Shown here piece by piece: positions 29,054 through 38,212 of a stretch of DNA of 64,000 nt (the first letter of the stretch is position 1; every line of letters begins with the position of its first letter). Source of the stretch: CALKWS01 sp051020515 (GTDB lineage: Bacteria; Actinomycetota; Actinomycetes; Actinomycetales; Beutenbergiaceae); the NCBI RefSeq assembly GCF_051020515.1, contig NZ_CP194857.1:3596001-3660000 (forward strand). Reading direction: 5' to 3'. Under the pieces are notes generated by a model. The model saw only the letters and a program-made list of their open reading frames with translations, made no database searches and was not told where the DNA came from. The position numbers were made by a program, and so were the translations under genes.

Positions 29054-29907
29054 TCGTCGACGTCCATACCCATAACCTGCTGCCCGAGCATTGGGGGCCG
29101 GAGCACAAGGAGAACTGGGAACCCGCTTACGGTGAGCCGTATCCGGACATCACCCCGTACCAGTACGACGTAGCCATGCGAGCGGCCGGTATTGACGTCG
29201 CGATCGTCTTCGGGCTGGCCGCGTCACGCGCAGGGGTCCATACCCCCAACCGGTACGTTGCCGACTTCTGCGCCAGCGTCACCACGCCCACGATCGCCTT
29301 CACAGCCATCGACCCGTTGGACACGACCTGGCGTGAGCAACTGGAGGAAGCTCACAGCCTGGGCTTCCGGGGCGTCAAACTGTACCCCGTCCTCTCCCTA
29401 TTCGACCCGCTCGCACCGGAGTTCGAAGACTTCTACCGCTTCCTGCTCAAGCAGCGGCTCGTCGTGCTATGGCACATGGGCGCTACACCGAGCCCGCAGG
29501 GACGCCTGGCGCTGAGCCAACCACTCATCGTCGAGGAGGTTGCCCGGCGGTACCCGGACCTGGTCCAGATCATGGCGCACATGGGACACCCCTGGCAGCG
29601 CGATGCCAATATCGTCCTGCGCAAGCACCCGAACGTATTCGCCGACGTCTCGGCAAGTTGGTCACGGCCAATGGACGGTTTCCTGGCTCTGGTCCACGCA
29701 CAGGAGTGGGCCGTCACCGACAAATTGCTGTTCGGCAGCGACTACCCACTCTGGGAGCCGAAGGCGGCGCTCGAACAATTCACCGCCCTGGCGGAACTGC
29801 GCGCAGGGAATCTCCCCTATGTCCTTGAAGAAACGGTGCAGAACATCATCCACCGCGATGCGCTGCAACTGCTCGGCCTCGACGACCCACGTCCCAAGAC
29901 TTCTTAA
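29050..29907 (+). CDS. Amidohydrolase (COG2159, ACMSD-like TIM barrel)
   Basis: A 285-residue metal-dependent hydrolase or decarboxylase. The N-terminal metal motif VDVHTHN is at residues 3-9, WHMGATPS near 140, MAHMGHPW near 175, and the C-terminal FGSDYPLWEP aspartate near 227. The family contains ACMS decarboxylase and pyrone/lactone hydrolases, so the reaction could be hydrolysis or decarboxylation. It overlaps the IclR gene and precedes the aminotransferase by 40 bases, in one unit. Confidence 0.82.
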   Translation: MIVDVHTHNLLPEHWGPEHKENWEPAYGEPYPDITPYQYDVAMRAAGIDVAIVFGLAASRAGVHTPNRYVADFCASVTTPTIAFTAIDPLDTTWREQLEEAHSLGFRGVKLYPVLSLFDPLAPEFEDFYRFLLKQRLVVLWHMGATPSPQGRLALSQPLIVEEVARRYPDLVQIMAHMGHPWQRDANIVLRKHPNVFADVSASWSRPMDGFLALVHAQEWAVTDKLLFGSDYPLWEPKAALEQFTALAELRAGNLPYVLEETVQNIIHRDALQLLGLDDPRPKTS

Positions 29908-29947
29908 CCCACCTCACAACTGATCACCACTTCCTCAAAGGAGAGCC

Positions 29948-31301
29948 ATGCCATCCCTGAGTACAGCGACTCCCGTTGCCACGGCGGGCGAGGAGAAGCG
30001 CAGGAAAGCCGTGCGATTGATCCCGGGCGGGGTCAATTCGGCTACCCGCAATGTCGGTTATCCCGCCGCATTCAGCCACGCCAGGGGCTCGACGATCACC
30101 GACTCCGATGGTCGCGAGTTCGTGGACTACCACTGCGCCTTCGGCGCCACGCTGCTGGGGCACAACGACGAGCGCGTCAACGCCGCTGTGGCAGAAACCT
30201 TCGGCACGATCGACCTCATCGGCCTGGGAGTCACCGAACTCGAAATACAAGCAGCCCAACTCGTCCAGGACCTCATCCCATCGGTCGACATGTCGATTAC
30301 GACGATGAGCGGCACGGAATCCACGTTCCAAGCGGTGCGATTAGCCCGGGCTGCCACCGGACGCAAGTACGTACTGAAGTTTCAGGGTTGCTTCCACGGG
30401 TGGCACGACGCCGTTGCTCGCAACGTCGCATCCTCAGCAGAAGGCGCATGGGGTCGCGACCCATTGTCGGCAGGCATCCTGGACGATGCGATCGACGCCA
30501 CCCTCATAGCCGAGTTCAACGATTTGGGTTCGGTGCAGGAGGTGTTCGACCGCTATCCCGATCAGATCGCGGCCGTCATTCTCGAGCCGGTCCCGCACAA
30601 CGTTGGCGCTCTGCTGCCGATCGATGCATTCTTGCGCGGCCTTCGCGAACTGTGCACCACGACCGGCACCGTGCTCATCTTCGACGAAGTCATCACCGGC
30701 TTTCGGCACGCCCCGGGCGGCTACCAGGAACTGTGCGGCATCGCCCCGGATCTGACTGCCTATGGCAAGGCCATGGGCAACGGTTTTCCGGTCGCCGGCA
30801 TGGGCGGACGGCGCGACCTCATGGAGCGGTTCAACTCCGCCGGCGGGGACGTGATGCTGGCCGGAACCTACAATGGCAACCCCCGCATCCATGGCAGCCG
30901 CCGTGGCCACCATGACAGCGATTAGCGATCCTGAGGTCGGCTTCCACGACCACGTCACCCAACTCGGGGACCGTATGCGTGCCGGATTGTCCGAGATCAT
31001 GAAGAGCCACGATGTTGCCGCCGTGGTCACCGGGCTCGGTTCCGTCTTCGTCACGTACTTCCTGAGCGGCACGGTAAGCGGATACCGGGACCTGCTCCGG
31101 AACAATGACGTGGCGTACGCGGAGTTCCATCGGCGAATGATCAACGAGGGCTTCATGATGTACCCGATGGCGCTCAAGAGGAATCACATCACCCTGGCAC
31201 ACACTGCGGACCAGATCGATGAAACCCTAGCGGCCGCCGATGAAGTGATCCGCTCGATGGTCCGCGACGGACTCTTCGACCAGGCGCCGGCCACACCCTA
31301 G
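29948..31301 (+). CDS. Class III aminotransferase, glutamate-1-semialdehyde mutase-like (frameshifted)
   Basis: A PLP enzyme of about 450 residues after correction. It shows the aminotransferase III motifs SGTESTFQAVRLARAATGRK, IFDEVITGFR and Lys274 in AYGKAMGNGFP as the PLP lysine. It resembles HemL, but sits in a catabolic island far from haem genes and has diverged, so it is probably a transaminase acting on an amino sugar acid or beta-amino acid. A run of five Cs (30880-30884) has one C too many; removing it gives YNGNPASMAAAVATM. AAAGGAGA precedes the ATG. Confidence 0.88.
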
Positions 31302-31447
31302 ATAGAAACGCGTCGGGAGCGCGCGCCAGCCCGGCTACGCCCTAATCGTTCGGCCACGGAGCCATCGGCGTTCAACACGGATCGTCGAGGACGTCCATCG
31401 CCCCTCCCGCGTGACCGCGGCTGCTGCCGCCCGCGCGCCCCACGTGC

Positions 31448-31476
31448 TTGACCGGCTGAGGCCGGCAGCCTACAGT
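31448..31476 (+). promoter_or_regulatory. Promoter of the ABC importer operon
   Basis: TTGACC (31448-31453), a 17-base spacer and TACAGT (31471-31476) form the best sigma-70-like promoter in the island. Transcription would begin near 31483, giving a leader of about 25 bases with GGAG at 31497-31500. The upstream part of the gap (31302-31447) holds no gene that I can see. Confidence 0.65.
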
Positions 31477-31507
31477 TCGATTCACCCCGATGAAGTGGAG
31501 TTCACAT

Positions 31508-32851
31508 ATGCGAAATCAATCAGCCTTGAAAGGCTCTCCCATGAACCGACGTAGTTTCCTCCTAGCCGCGGGCGGCACCGGCCTCGCTGCCGCGATGGGA
31601 CTTGGCACGTTGACGTCTTGCAGTTCCGGCGGTGGCGACTGGGACGGCCAACTGCGGATGCTCGGATGGGACTTCCAGCCTGAGATGATCCATCAACTGG
31701 TCGGCGAGTGGTCGGACGCGGAAGAGACCGACGTCGAGGTCTCCATCATCCCGAACCTGGGATACTCCGCCGCCCTGCAGACACGGCTACGCGGCGGTGA
31801 TGTCACCGACCTCTACTACAACTTCGCCTACAACTCACAGAAGTTTATCGACCAGGGCTGGGCATCGACGCTCAACGACTTGCCCGGTGCCGACGACCTC
31901 GTCGCAGACCTCTTCCCAAGCGCCCGCAGCACCTACGTCAACAGCGATGGCGACCTCATCAGCGTCCCCTACTTCTCAGCCGTGCACATGTTGCACTACA
32001 ACGAGAGCATGGTCGCCGAGGCGGGGTTCAATTCGCCCCCGCAAACGCTCCAGGAGATGTATGACCAATCCAAGGCGCTCAAGGACCAGGGCATCGTCTC
32101 TGCGCCCTACGTGGCCTACTGGGTCAAGGAGTTCTGCGAGGAGTACCTGCAGACCTACCTGCTCAATGAAGGCATCACCGCGTTCGACGACGACGGCAAC
32201 CCGGTCTTCGCGGATGACCCGAAGACCGAGGGTGTCTTCGAGTGGTGGCAATCGATGTACACCGAAGGGCTTGCGCCGTCGTCGCTGCTCAATGACGATC
32301 CCGGCATCCTGTCCAACCACATGGCACAGGGCGATGCGGCCTTCTTCGTCCTGCACCACTACTTCTTCACCTCGATCCGCGACCTGGAGGGCCCCGAGTC
32401 GACCAATGTTCAGATGGCGCCCATCGGCGGCGCGAACCACACCTTCCAGATGGGTGAAGTGCTTCAACTCGGCGATGTCCAAAACGACGACGCCCGCGCC
32501 GCCGCTTGGGAGTTGATGAAGTACTACGGATGGAAATCACCCGAAGGAGAGTTCACCGTCTCCAATGCCTGGGCGAACGCCGGGGGCCTTGCCGCCCCCT
32601 ATCCGGGGTTCTTTACGGACGAAAACGTCCAGAACTCGTTCCCCGATTACTACGACCTGTCGATGCTCTCGGAGACATTCGAGACCGGTTCGAAGGTCGT
32701 CGCCGCCCGGACGCTCCCCTGGTACCCGGACTTCCAGGCAAAGGTCGGCGACATCATCCATGCACTATTGCTCGGCCAGATCACCCCGGCCGACACCGTC
32801 GACCAACTGACCGAGGCCGCAACGTCCGCGCAAGAAGGTGGCGGTCTGTAG
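31508..32851 (+). CDS. Carbohydrate ABC transporter substrate-binding lipoprotein
   Basis: A 447-residue extracellular binding protein. The N-terminus has a Tat-type twin arginine at 14-15 (NRRSFLLAAGG), a hydrophobic stretch and a lipobox LTSC with Cys38 as the lipid site. The mature protein is of the family 1 (maltose/oligosaccharide) type. I chose ATG 31508 because GGAG lies eight bases upstream; an in-frame upstream codon lies before the ribosome site. Together with the two permeases that follow it forms an importer of probable sugar or glycoside-like substrates. Confidence 0.92.
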   Translation: MRNQSALKGSPMNRRSFLLAAGGTGLAAAMGLGTLTSCSSGGGDWDGQLRMLGWDFQPEMIHQLVGEWSDAEETDVEVSIIPNLGYSAALQTRLRGGDVTDLYYNFAYNSQKFIDQGWASTLNDLPGADDLVADLFPSARSTYVNSDGDLISVPYFSAVHMLHYNESMVAEAGFNSPPQTLQEMYDQSKALKDQGIVSAPYVAYWVKEFCEEYLQTYLLNEGITAFDDDGNPVFADDPKTEGVFEWWQSMYTEGLAPSSLLNDDPGILSNHMAQGDAAFFVLHHYFFTSIRDLEGPESTNVQMAPIGGANHTFQMGEVLQLGDVQNDDARAAAWELMKYYGWKSPEGEFTVSNAWANAGGLAAPYPGFFTDENVQNSFPDYYDLSMLSETFETGSKVVAARTLPWYPDFQAKVGDIIHALLLGQITPADTVDQLTEAATSAQEGGGL

Positions 32852-32855
32852 TTCG

Positions 32856-33812
32856 ATGGCTCCCATTGCACCCTCCGTTCGCAGAGGCGTGTCGGTGGCC
32901 GAGCGCCGAAGCGTCGGCCCGCTCGAAAGTTCGGGCCGACGCTTCGGAGTCCGCCTAGTCGCGCCGGCCGCTGCGCTCCTGATCGTCCTCCTGCTCATTC
33001 CCACCCTCCTAACAGTGCTCTACAGCGTGCACAACGTCCCGGCCGATGGGCGCGGACTAGGGGAATTCACGGGCTTCGAGAACTTCCTCATCGTGTTCAA
33101 GAGCGATGTCTTCTGGCACTCGATGTGGATAACGTTCATATTCTCACTAGGATTCGTGCTTCTTTCCACGCTGATCGGCCTCGGCTGTGCGGTACTCCTC
33201 AATCAGGAGTTCATTGGCCGTGGCCTCGCGCGTACCTTGCTCATCATTCCGTGGGCCACCCCATGGCTCGTGCTCGGAATCCTCTGGAAGTGGTACGCGG
33301 ACGGTTCGGTCGGAGGCCTTAACGCCCTTCTGACCGCACTCGGAATCACGTCCGAATACCACGACTTCCTTTCCGACCCCACAGCGGCACTGATACTCGC
33401 CATCATCGCAGCCGTATGGCGCCAGGCCAGCTTCGCAGGGATCCTCTTCCTCGCCGGTCTGCAGACACTCCCGGGCGAACTCGCCGAGGCAGCCGCGCTG
33501 GACGGAGCCGGGGCAATAAAGCGCTTCTATCACATCACCATTCCGTGGCTACGGCCGGTGCTCATCACCGTCACGGTACTGAATGTGATCTACGCATTCC
33601 TGCAGTTCGATGTCATCTTCGCCATGACGCAGGGCGGACCCGGCGATGCCACGCAGGTGCTGAGCATCCTCATCTACCGCCAACTCTTCGTGGTCACCAA
33701 CATCGGCCTGGGTTCTGCGCTCGCGGTGATCCTCGGGGCTCTCGCCCTCATCGGGGGTCTCGCCACGGTGAAGTTGCTGTACAAGCGCGAAGAGCAAGGA
33801 ATGGCAGGGTGA
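32856..33812 (+). CDS. Sugar ABC transporter permease (MalF type)
   Basis: A 318-residue membrane protein with six predicted segments. The inner-loop EAA motif is visible as ELAEAAALDGAGAIKRFYHIT at about 216-236. It forms the importer channel with the next gene. Start ATG 32856 is five bases after the binding-protein stop; an in-frame GTG at 32838 is an alternative, and neither has an ideal ribosome site. No ATPase gene is present, so the pair would rely on a shared ATPase of the MsiK/MalK kind, common in actinobacteria. Confidence 0.92.
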   Translation: MAPIAPSVRRGVSVAERRSVGPLESSGRRFGVRLVAPAAALLIVLLLIPTLLTVLYSVHNVPADGRGLGEFTGFENFLIVFKSDVFWHSMWITFIFSLGFVLLSTLIGLGCAVLLNQEFIGRGLARTLLIIPWATPWLVLGILWKWYADGSVGGLNALLTALGITSEYHDFLSDPTAALILAIIAAVWRQASFAGILFLAGLQTLPGELAEAAALDGAGAIKRFYHITIPWLRPVLITVTVLNVIYAFLQFDVIFAMTQGGPGDATQVLSILIYRQLFVVTNIGLGSALAVILGALALIGGLATVKLLYKREEQGMAG

Positions 33813-33814
33813 TC

Positions 33815-34735
33815 ATGGTTCAACTGACTCAGCGTGAATCCATGGCACAGCCCCGCACTCGACGCACGAACCGATCTGGTGGCCGGCGGCGCAGCCCCTT
33901 GCTCACAGCGTTCATCTACCTTGCCGTGGTGATCTTCGCCCTATGGATCATCCTGCCGGTCTGGTTCCTTCTCGTCTCCAGCCTCATCACCCCGAGCCAG
34001 ATGGGGTCGAGGTCATTCCCTCTAATTCCGGACTCCATCACCTTCAACAACTTCCTTGAATTGCTCTCTGGAGCCGGTGCCAGTGTCGGCGCGAGCACGG
34101 CCGGCACCAGACTGCTCGACTCTATTGCCAACAGCCTGCTGGTGAGCACGGTCCTCGTTGCCCTCAACCTCACCTTGGCTGGGTTGGCTGCCTACGGGTT
34201 GTCCCGCTTCCCGTTCCGTGGATCTCGGAGTTTTGAGCTCGCGGTCATCGCTACGCGGGTGATTCCTGCGATCGCGATCATCGGCCCCTTCTTCGTCGCC
34301 TTCCGGCTGATGAACATTCTCGATACGCCGTGGGCCTTGATCATTAGTTACAACGTCTTCACGTTGCCCTTGGCGATCTTGGTGCTCAAGAATTACTTCG
34401 ACCAACTCCCTAAAGAGATCGAAGAGGCAGCAATGATCGACGGCGCTGGCCGGATGCAGACATTCGCCATCATCATCCTGCCGATCGCCAAGCCTGGCCT
34501 CGTGGCGGCCGGCGTACTTATCTTCCTGGAGGCATGGAGCGAGTTCTTTTACTCGCTCGTGCTGACGAACCAACTGACCGCTCCCCCGCTCCTCGTCGGT
34601 TTCCAATCCGTGCAACAGTTCAATTGGAGTTCGCTAGCGGCAGCCACGGTGCTCACCCTGATCCCACCGGTCCTGCTCACCCTGATCTTCCAACGGCACG
34701 TCGTCGGTGCACTAGCGGCAGGACACGACAAATGA
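33815..34735 (+). CDS. Sugar ABC transporter permease (MalG type)
   Basis: A 306-residue partner permease with six membrane segments, a basic N-terminus (RTRRTNRSGGRRR) and the EAA loop EIEEAAMIDGAGRMQTFAIII near residue 205. Start ATG 33815 lies two bases after the preceding stop, with AGGG just upstream. The stop overlaps the start of the dehydrogenase gene (ATGA), which ties transport to catabolism. Confidence 0.92.
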   Translation: MVQLTQRESMAQPRTRRTNRSGGRRRSPLLTAFIYLAVVIFALWIILPVWFLLVSSLITPSQMGSRSFPLIPDSITFNNFLELLSGAGASVGASTAGTRLLDSIANSLLVSTVLVALNLTLAGLAAYGLSRFPFRGSRSFELAVIATRVIPAIAIIGPFFVAFRLMNILDTPWALIISYNVFTLPLAILVLKNYFDQLPKEIEEAAMIDGAGRMQTFAIIILPIAKPGLVAAGVLIFLEAWSEFFYSLVLTNQLTAPPLLVGFQSVQQFNWSSLAAATVLTLIPPVLLTLIFQRHVVGALAAGHDK

Positions 34736-35796
34736 GCGGGGAGATCACCGCCGCCGTCATCAGCGCCGGGGCCTGGTCACGATCCAGTCACCTTCCCGCC
34801 CTGCGGGGAGATTCACAAGTCGACGTCACGATGGTCACAAGCCAGAGTGCTGACCGAGCCCGCGAACTCGCGGAGGAATTCGCTATACCACATTGGTCCT
34901 CGGACTGGCGCGACGCCCTGAAGAACGCTCCGTCCATCGCGATCGTCTCCAGCCCTCCGGTTGCCCATGAGGAGCAGGTCACAGCCGCGCTGAGAGCCGG
35001 CTCCCATGTGCTCGTCGAGAAGCCCTTTGCGGTGGACTCCGCTAGTGCTCGACGCATGCACCTAGCGGCGCAAGAAGCCGGACGAGACCTCCTAGTGGGG
35101 TTCGGGTGGGTAGCGGCCCCGACGTTCGAACTGGCACGATCCCTCGTCGCCTCAGGCGAGATCGGCGATGTCGAACTGGTCGATTGCCATCTGGATGTCA
35201 ACACCCGTGCCTTACTCAGTGGCGGCACGGATGGCGGTTGGGGCGCTGCGGACGTCTCCGAATCACGCACCTACACCGACGCCGCCACGTCAGGGGGCGG
35301 CGCCGTCGCGGTTTCGATGTCGCACCAACTGGGTCTCGTGCATTGGATCACCGGGAAGCGGTTCGCTTCGGTCGACGCCCACACATTCCCGCCGGGAGTC
35401 GACATCGATCTGCACGCCACCACGAACTTCAGCTTCGAGCACGGGGGCTCGGCGAGCCTGAGTTGCGCCTCCACCCATCCCTATCTCGCACGCCCGCAAT
35501 GGTTGCTGCGCATATACGGGTCGAAGGCACAACTCGCGATCGACTCCGTGTCCGATGCCGCTCGGATGGTCCAGGCCAACGGCAATGTCACCGACTTCAC
35601 ACCTGAGCAGGCCAGCGGACTCTACGACGCGGGCGCACCGACGAAAGTGCTCATCGATTGCGCGCGCGGCTACGACGCGCCCACTGGCATGTCTGGCGCT
35701 CTGGCCGTCCATGTGGTCGAGGCATCGGACGCGATCTACCAGAGCGCACGAACAGGTTGTCGCGTAGCCATAGCGGCGGAGGGTGCACATGACTGA
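34732..35796 (+). CDS. Gfo/Idh/MocA-family NAD(P)-dependent sugar dehydrogenase
   Basis: A 354-residue oxidoreductase. An N-terminal Rossmann domain (the loop reads VISAGAWSRSSHLPAL, slightly unlike the usual GxGxxG) is followed by the family's Glu96-Lys97-Pro98 motif (LVEKPFAVD) and a C-terminal sheet domain. The family oxidises sugars or inositols, often to ketones or lactones, or acts on amino sugars. Coupled to the permease by a four-base overlap and to the next amidohydrolase by eight. A sugar-to-lactone step would match the lactonase in this island. Confidence 0.86.
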   Translation: MSGEITAAVISAGAWSRSSHLPALRGDSQVDVTMVTSQSADRARELAEEFAIPHWSSDWRDALKNAPSIAIVSSPPVAHEEQVTAALRAGSHVLVEKPFAVDSASARRMHLAAQEAGRDLLVGFGWVAAPTFELARSLVASGEIGDVELVDCHLDVNTRALLSGGTDGGWGAADVSESRTYTDAATSGGGAVAVSMSHQLGLVHWITGKRFASVDAHTFPPGVDIDLHATTNFSFEHGGSASLSCASTHPYLARPQWLLRIYGSKAQLAIDSVSDAARMVQANGNVTDFTPEQASGLYDAGAPTKVLIDCARGYDAPTGMSGALAVHVVEASDAIYQSARTGCRVAIAAEGAHD

Positions 35797-37393
35797 GGAC
35801 CAGACCATCATCTTTCGAAATGCGTCTGTCCTGGACGGCACGGCCCGGGACGCCTTTACAGCCGATGTGAGGATCGACGGCGACAGCATCACCGGAGTGC
35901 GGCCGGGAATCGTCGTCGAGAACGCGGAGACCTACGACCTAGGCGGCCTTGCGCTCGCTCCTGGCTTTATCGACATGCACTCGCACTCGGATATCCAGAT
36001 CCTGGCCAACCCTGATCATGAGGCGAAACTCTCCCAGGGAGTCACGCTGGAGGTCCTCGGACAGGACGGGCTGAGTTACGCACCCGTCTCCGATGAGGTG
36101 CTGCGTGCGTTGCGCAAACGTATCAGGGGATGGAACGACGACCCCACGGACCTGGACTGGAGTTGGCGCAGCGTCGCTGACTACTTAGACCGGCTTGACG
36201 ACGATACCGCTGTCAACACGGCCTATCTCGTACCGCACGGGACGCTGCGGATGCTCGTCATGGGCGATGCGGCGCGTGCGGCGACGCCGACCGAGGTCGC
36301 ACAGATGGCGGCACTACTTCGACAGGGGCTCGAGGACGGCGCAGTCGGCCTCTCCGCCGGCCTGACCTACGTGCCGGGTATGTACTCCACCACAACCGCC
36401 GAACTGGTGGAACTATGCCGCGTCGTCGCCGAGCACGGTGGCTACTTCTGCCCCCACCACCGCAATTACGGTCCGGAAGCCCTCGAGGCATATGCGGAGT
36501 GCATCGACATCGCCAAACACTCCGGCGTCGCCCTGCACTTCGCCCATGCCCACCTCTCCTTCGATGTGAACCGAGGAAACCTACCTGAACTGCTTCGGCT
36601 GTTCGATGATGCGATTGCGGACGGGGTAGACCTCAGTTTCGACAGTTACCCCTACCTGGCGGCGATGACGACGTTGAGTTCACAACTACCCGGTTGGGCC
36701 CAGCGCGGCGGGATCGGTGAACAGATCGAGCGGCTCCGTGACCCGGGCAGCCGCGAAGAGATCATCACCGCTCTCGACGTCACCGGGTCTGACGGGCATC
36801 AGGGCCTGACCATTAACTGGTCGAATATCCATCTCTCCTCCACACCGAATGCTCCGGAGTACGAGTGGGTGACGGCAGAGTCCCTGGGGGCGGCCGCCGC
36901 CAAAACCGGGATCAGACCCGCTGAACTCTGCCTGGACATTCTTGTCGCAACCGAACTCGGAGCCTCCTGTGTCATGTTCGTGGGCATCGAGGAGCACGTG
37001 CGCGCCCTCATGCAGCATCCACGCCACATGGTCGGGAGTGACGGAATCCTCGTGGGCGATCGTCCGCATCCCCGTTCCTGGGGGACCTTCCCCCGGGTCC
37101 TGCACACCTATGTCCGCGAGGAACGAGTCCTCAGTCTTCCCGAGGCCATCCGGCACATGACGCACTCTCCGGCCCAACGACTCCGGCTCAGAGATAGAGG
37201 CAAGATCGCCCCGGGATACAAGGCCGATATCGTGATATTCGATCCCGCAGCGGTGAGCGCCGAAGCCACTTATGTGAGTCCCCGCCGGCCCGCAACGGGG
37301 ATCGAGCACGTGCTCGTCAATGGTCGATTCGCGTTGAAGAACGGGAAGGTGACCGGAATACGCACCGGACGCGTACTCAGGGGGTCGCAATGA
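35789..37393 (+). CDS. N-acyl-D-amino acid deacylase family amidohydrolase
   Basis: A 534-residue metal-dependent hydrolase of the D-aminoacylase family. Metal motif GFIDMHSHSD with His64 and His66, the family segment QGVTLEVLGQDGLSYAP near 84-100, CPHHRNYG near 213 and MVGSDGI with Asp418 followed by HPRSWGTFPRVL are all present. The family removes N-acyl groups from D-amino acids. ATG 35789 has GGAGGG five bases upstream. The four-base overlap with the second IclR gene keeps it in the operon. In context it could deacylate an N-acetylamino sugar acid, whose C2 has D configuration. Confidence 0.87.
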   Translation: MTEDQTIIFRNASVLDGTARDAFTADVRIDGDSITGVRPGIVVENAETYDLGGLALAPGFIDMHSHSDIQILANPDHEAKLSQGVTLEVLGQDGLSYAPVSDEVLRALRKRIRGWNDDPTDLDWSWRSVADYLDRLDDDTAVNTAYLVPHGTLRMLVMGDAARAATPTEVAQMAALLRQGLEDGAVGLSAGLTYVPGMYSTTTAELVELCRVVAEHGGYFCPHHRNYGPEALEAYAECIDIAKHSGVALHFAHAHLSFDVNRGNLPELLRLFDDAIADGVDLSFDSYPYLAAMTTLSSQLPGWAQRGGIGEQIERLRDPGSREEIITALDVTGSDGHQGLTINWSNIHLSSTPNAPEYEWVTAESLGAAAAKTGIRPAELCLDILVATELGASCVMFVGIEEHVRALMQHPRHMVGSDGILVGDRPHPRSWGTFPRVLHTYVREERVLSLPEAIRHMTHSPAQRLRLRDRGKIAPGYKADIVIFDPAAVSAEATYVSPRRPATGIEHVLVNGRFALKNGKVTGIRTGRVLRGSQ

Positions 37394-38178
37394 GCGGAGG
37401 AGTGAAATCAGCACGCCGGACCTTGGAAATACTCGAAGCAGTGGCCAGGCGTCCGGACGGAGTGACGTTCAGTGAACTCGGTGACATCCTCGACATCCCC
37501 CAGAGCAGCCTCCACGGACTGCTCCGGACAGTAGTCGCCTCACGTTGGCTCGTCTTCGACGATGAGACGAAGCGCTATTTCGTCGGCGTCAAGATCTGGG
37601 AAGCCGGGCAGCGCTTCAAGCGCAGCCGCGAAGTCACGATCAGGACTCGGCAGTACCTGCTCGCAGCGCAGCGTACGTTGGGCGAGACCATCCAACTCGG
37701 GATCCTGGACGATCTCGACATCGTGTACATCGACAAGGTCGAAGGGACTCGTCCGCTGCGGCTCGTCTCCGAAGTGGGCGGCAGGCTGCCCGCCTACGTC
37801 ACCGCCATCGGCAAAGTGTTGCTTGCCGAACTTCCGGCGCAACAACTCCTCGACCGCTTCGCTGGCGAAACCCTCGAAGGGTACACCGAGGAGACCATCA
37901 CGTCGGGCGATGAACTCATCGAGCATCTGGGTACAGTGCACCGCTGCGGCTACGCCACCGATCACGGTGAGTACTCCCCCGGGGTGTTCTGCGTCGCCGT
38001 ACCCATCCGCGACGCCAACGGACGCGCCGTTGCCGCGATGAGTTGCTCGGTGCCGCAGACGCTCATCGACCTTGGCGAAACTGATGAGGACGAGATCGCA
38101 GCCGTGCTGCAGCAACAGGCGACGAACGCGTCAGTTGCCCTCGGTATGCCCGAGCCCATCGCCCCCGCGCGCCGCTAA
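37390..38178 (+). CDS. IclR-family transcriptional regulator (second)
   Basis: A 262-residue regulator with helix-turn-helix at about 5-68 (FSELGDILDIPQSSLHGLLRT) and an IclR effector domain with VTAIGKVLLAELP and DHGEYSPGVFCVAVPI. It differs clearly from the first IclR gene in the window, so each probably senses a different compound. It lies inside the operon, overlapping the deacylase and 34 bases before the dehydratase gene. Confidence 0.92.
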   Translation: MSGGVKSARRTLEILEAVARRPDGVTFSELGDILDIPQSSLHGLLRTVVASRWLVFDDETKRYFVGVKIWEAGQRFKRSREVTIRTRQYLLAAQRTLGETIQLGILDDLDIVYIDKVEGTRPLRLVSEVGGRLPAYVTAIGKVLLAELPAQQLLDRFAGETLEGYTEETITSGDELIEHLGTVHRCGYATDHGEYSPGVFCVAVPIRDANGRAVAAMSCSVPQTLIDLGETDEDEIAAVLQQQATNASVALGMPEPIAPARR

Positions 38179-38212
38179 CCGTCGCCGTCCGGGCGCAGAA
38201 AGGATGAAGTCG

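Noticed and set aside
29948..31301. hemL of haem biosynthesis
   Set aside because: The protein is HemL-like, but it lies in a catabolic island with transport and amidohydrolase genes and no other haem genes, so a catabolic transaminase is more likely.
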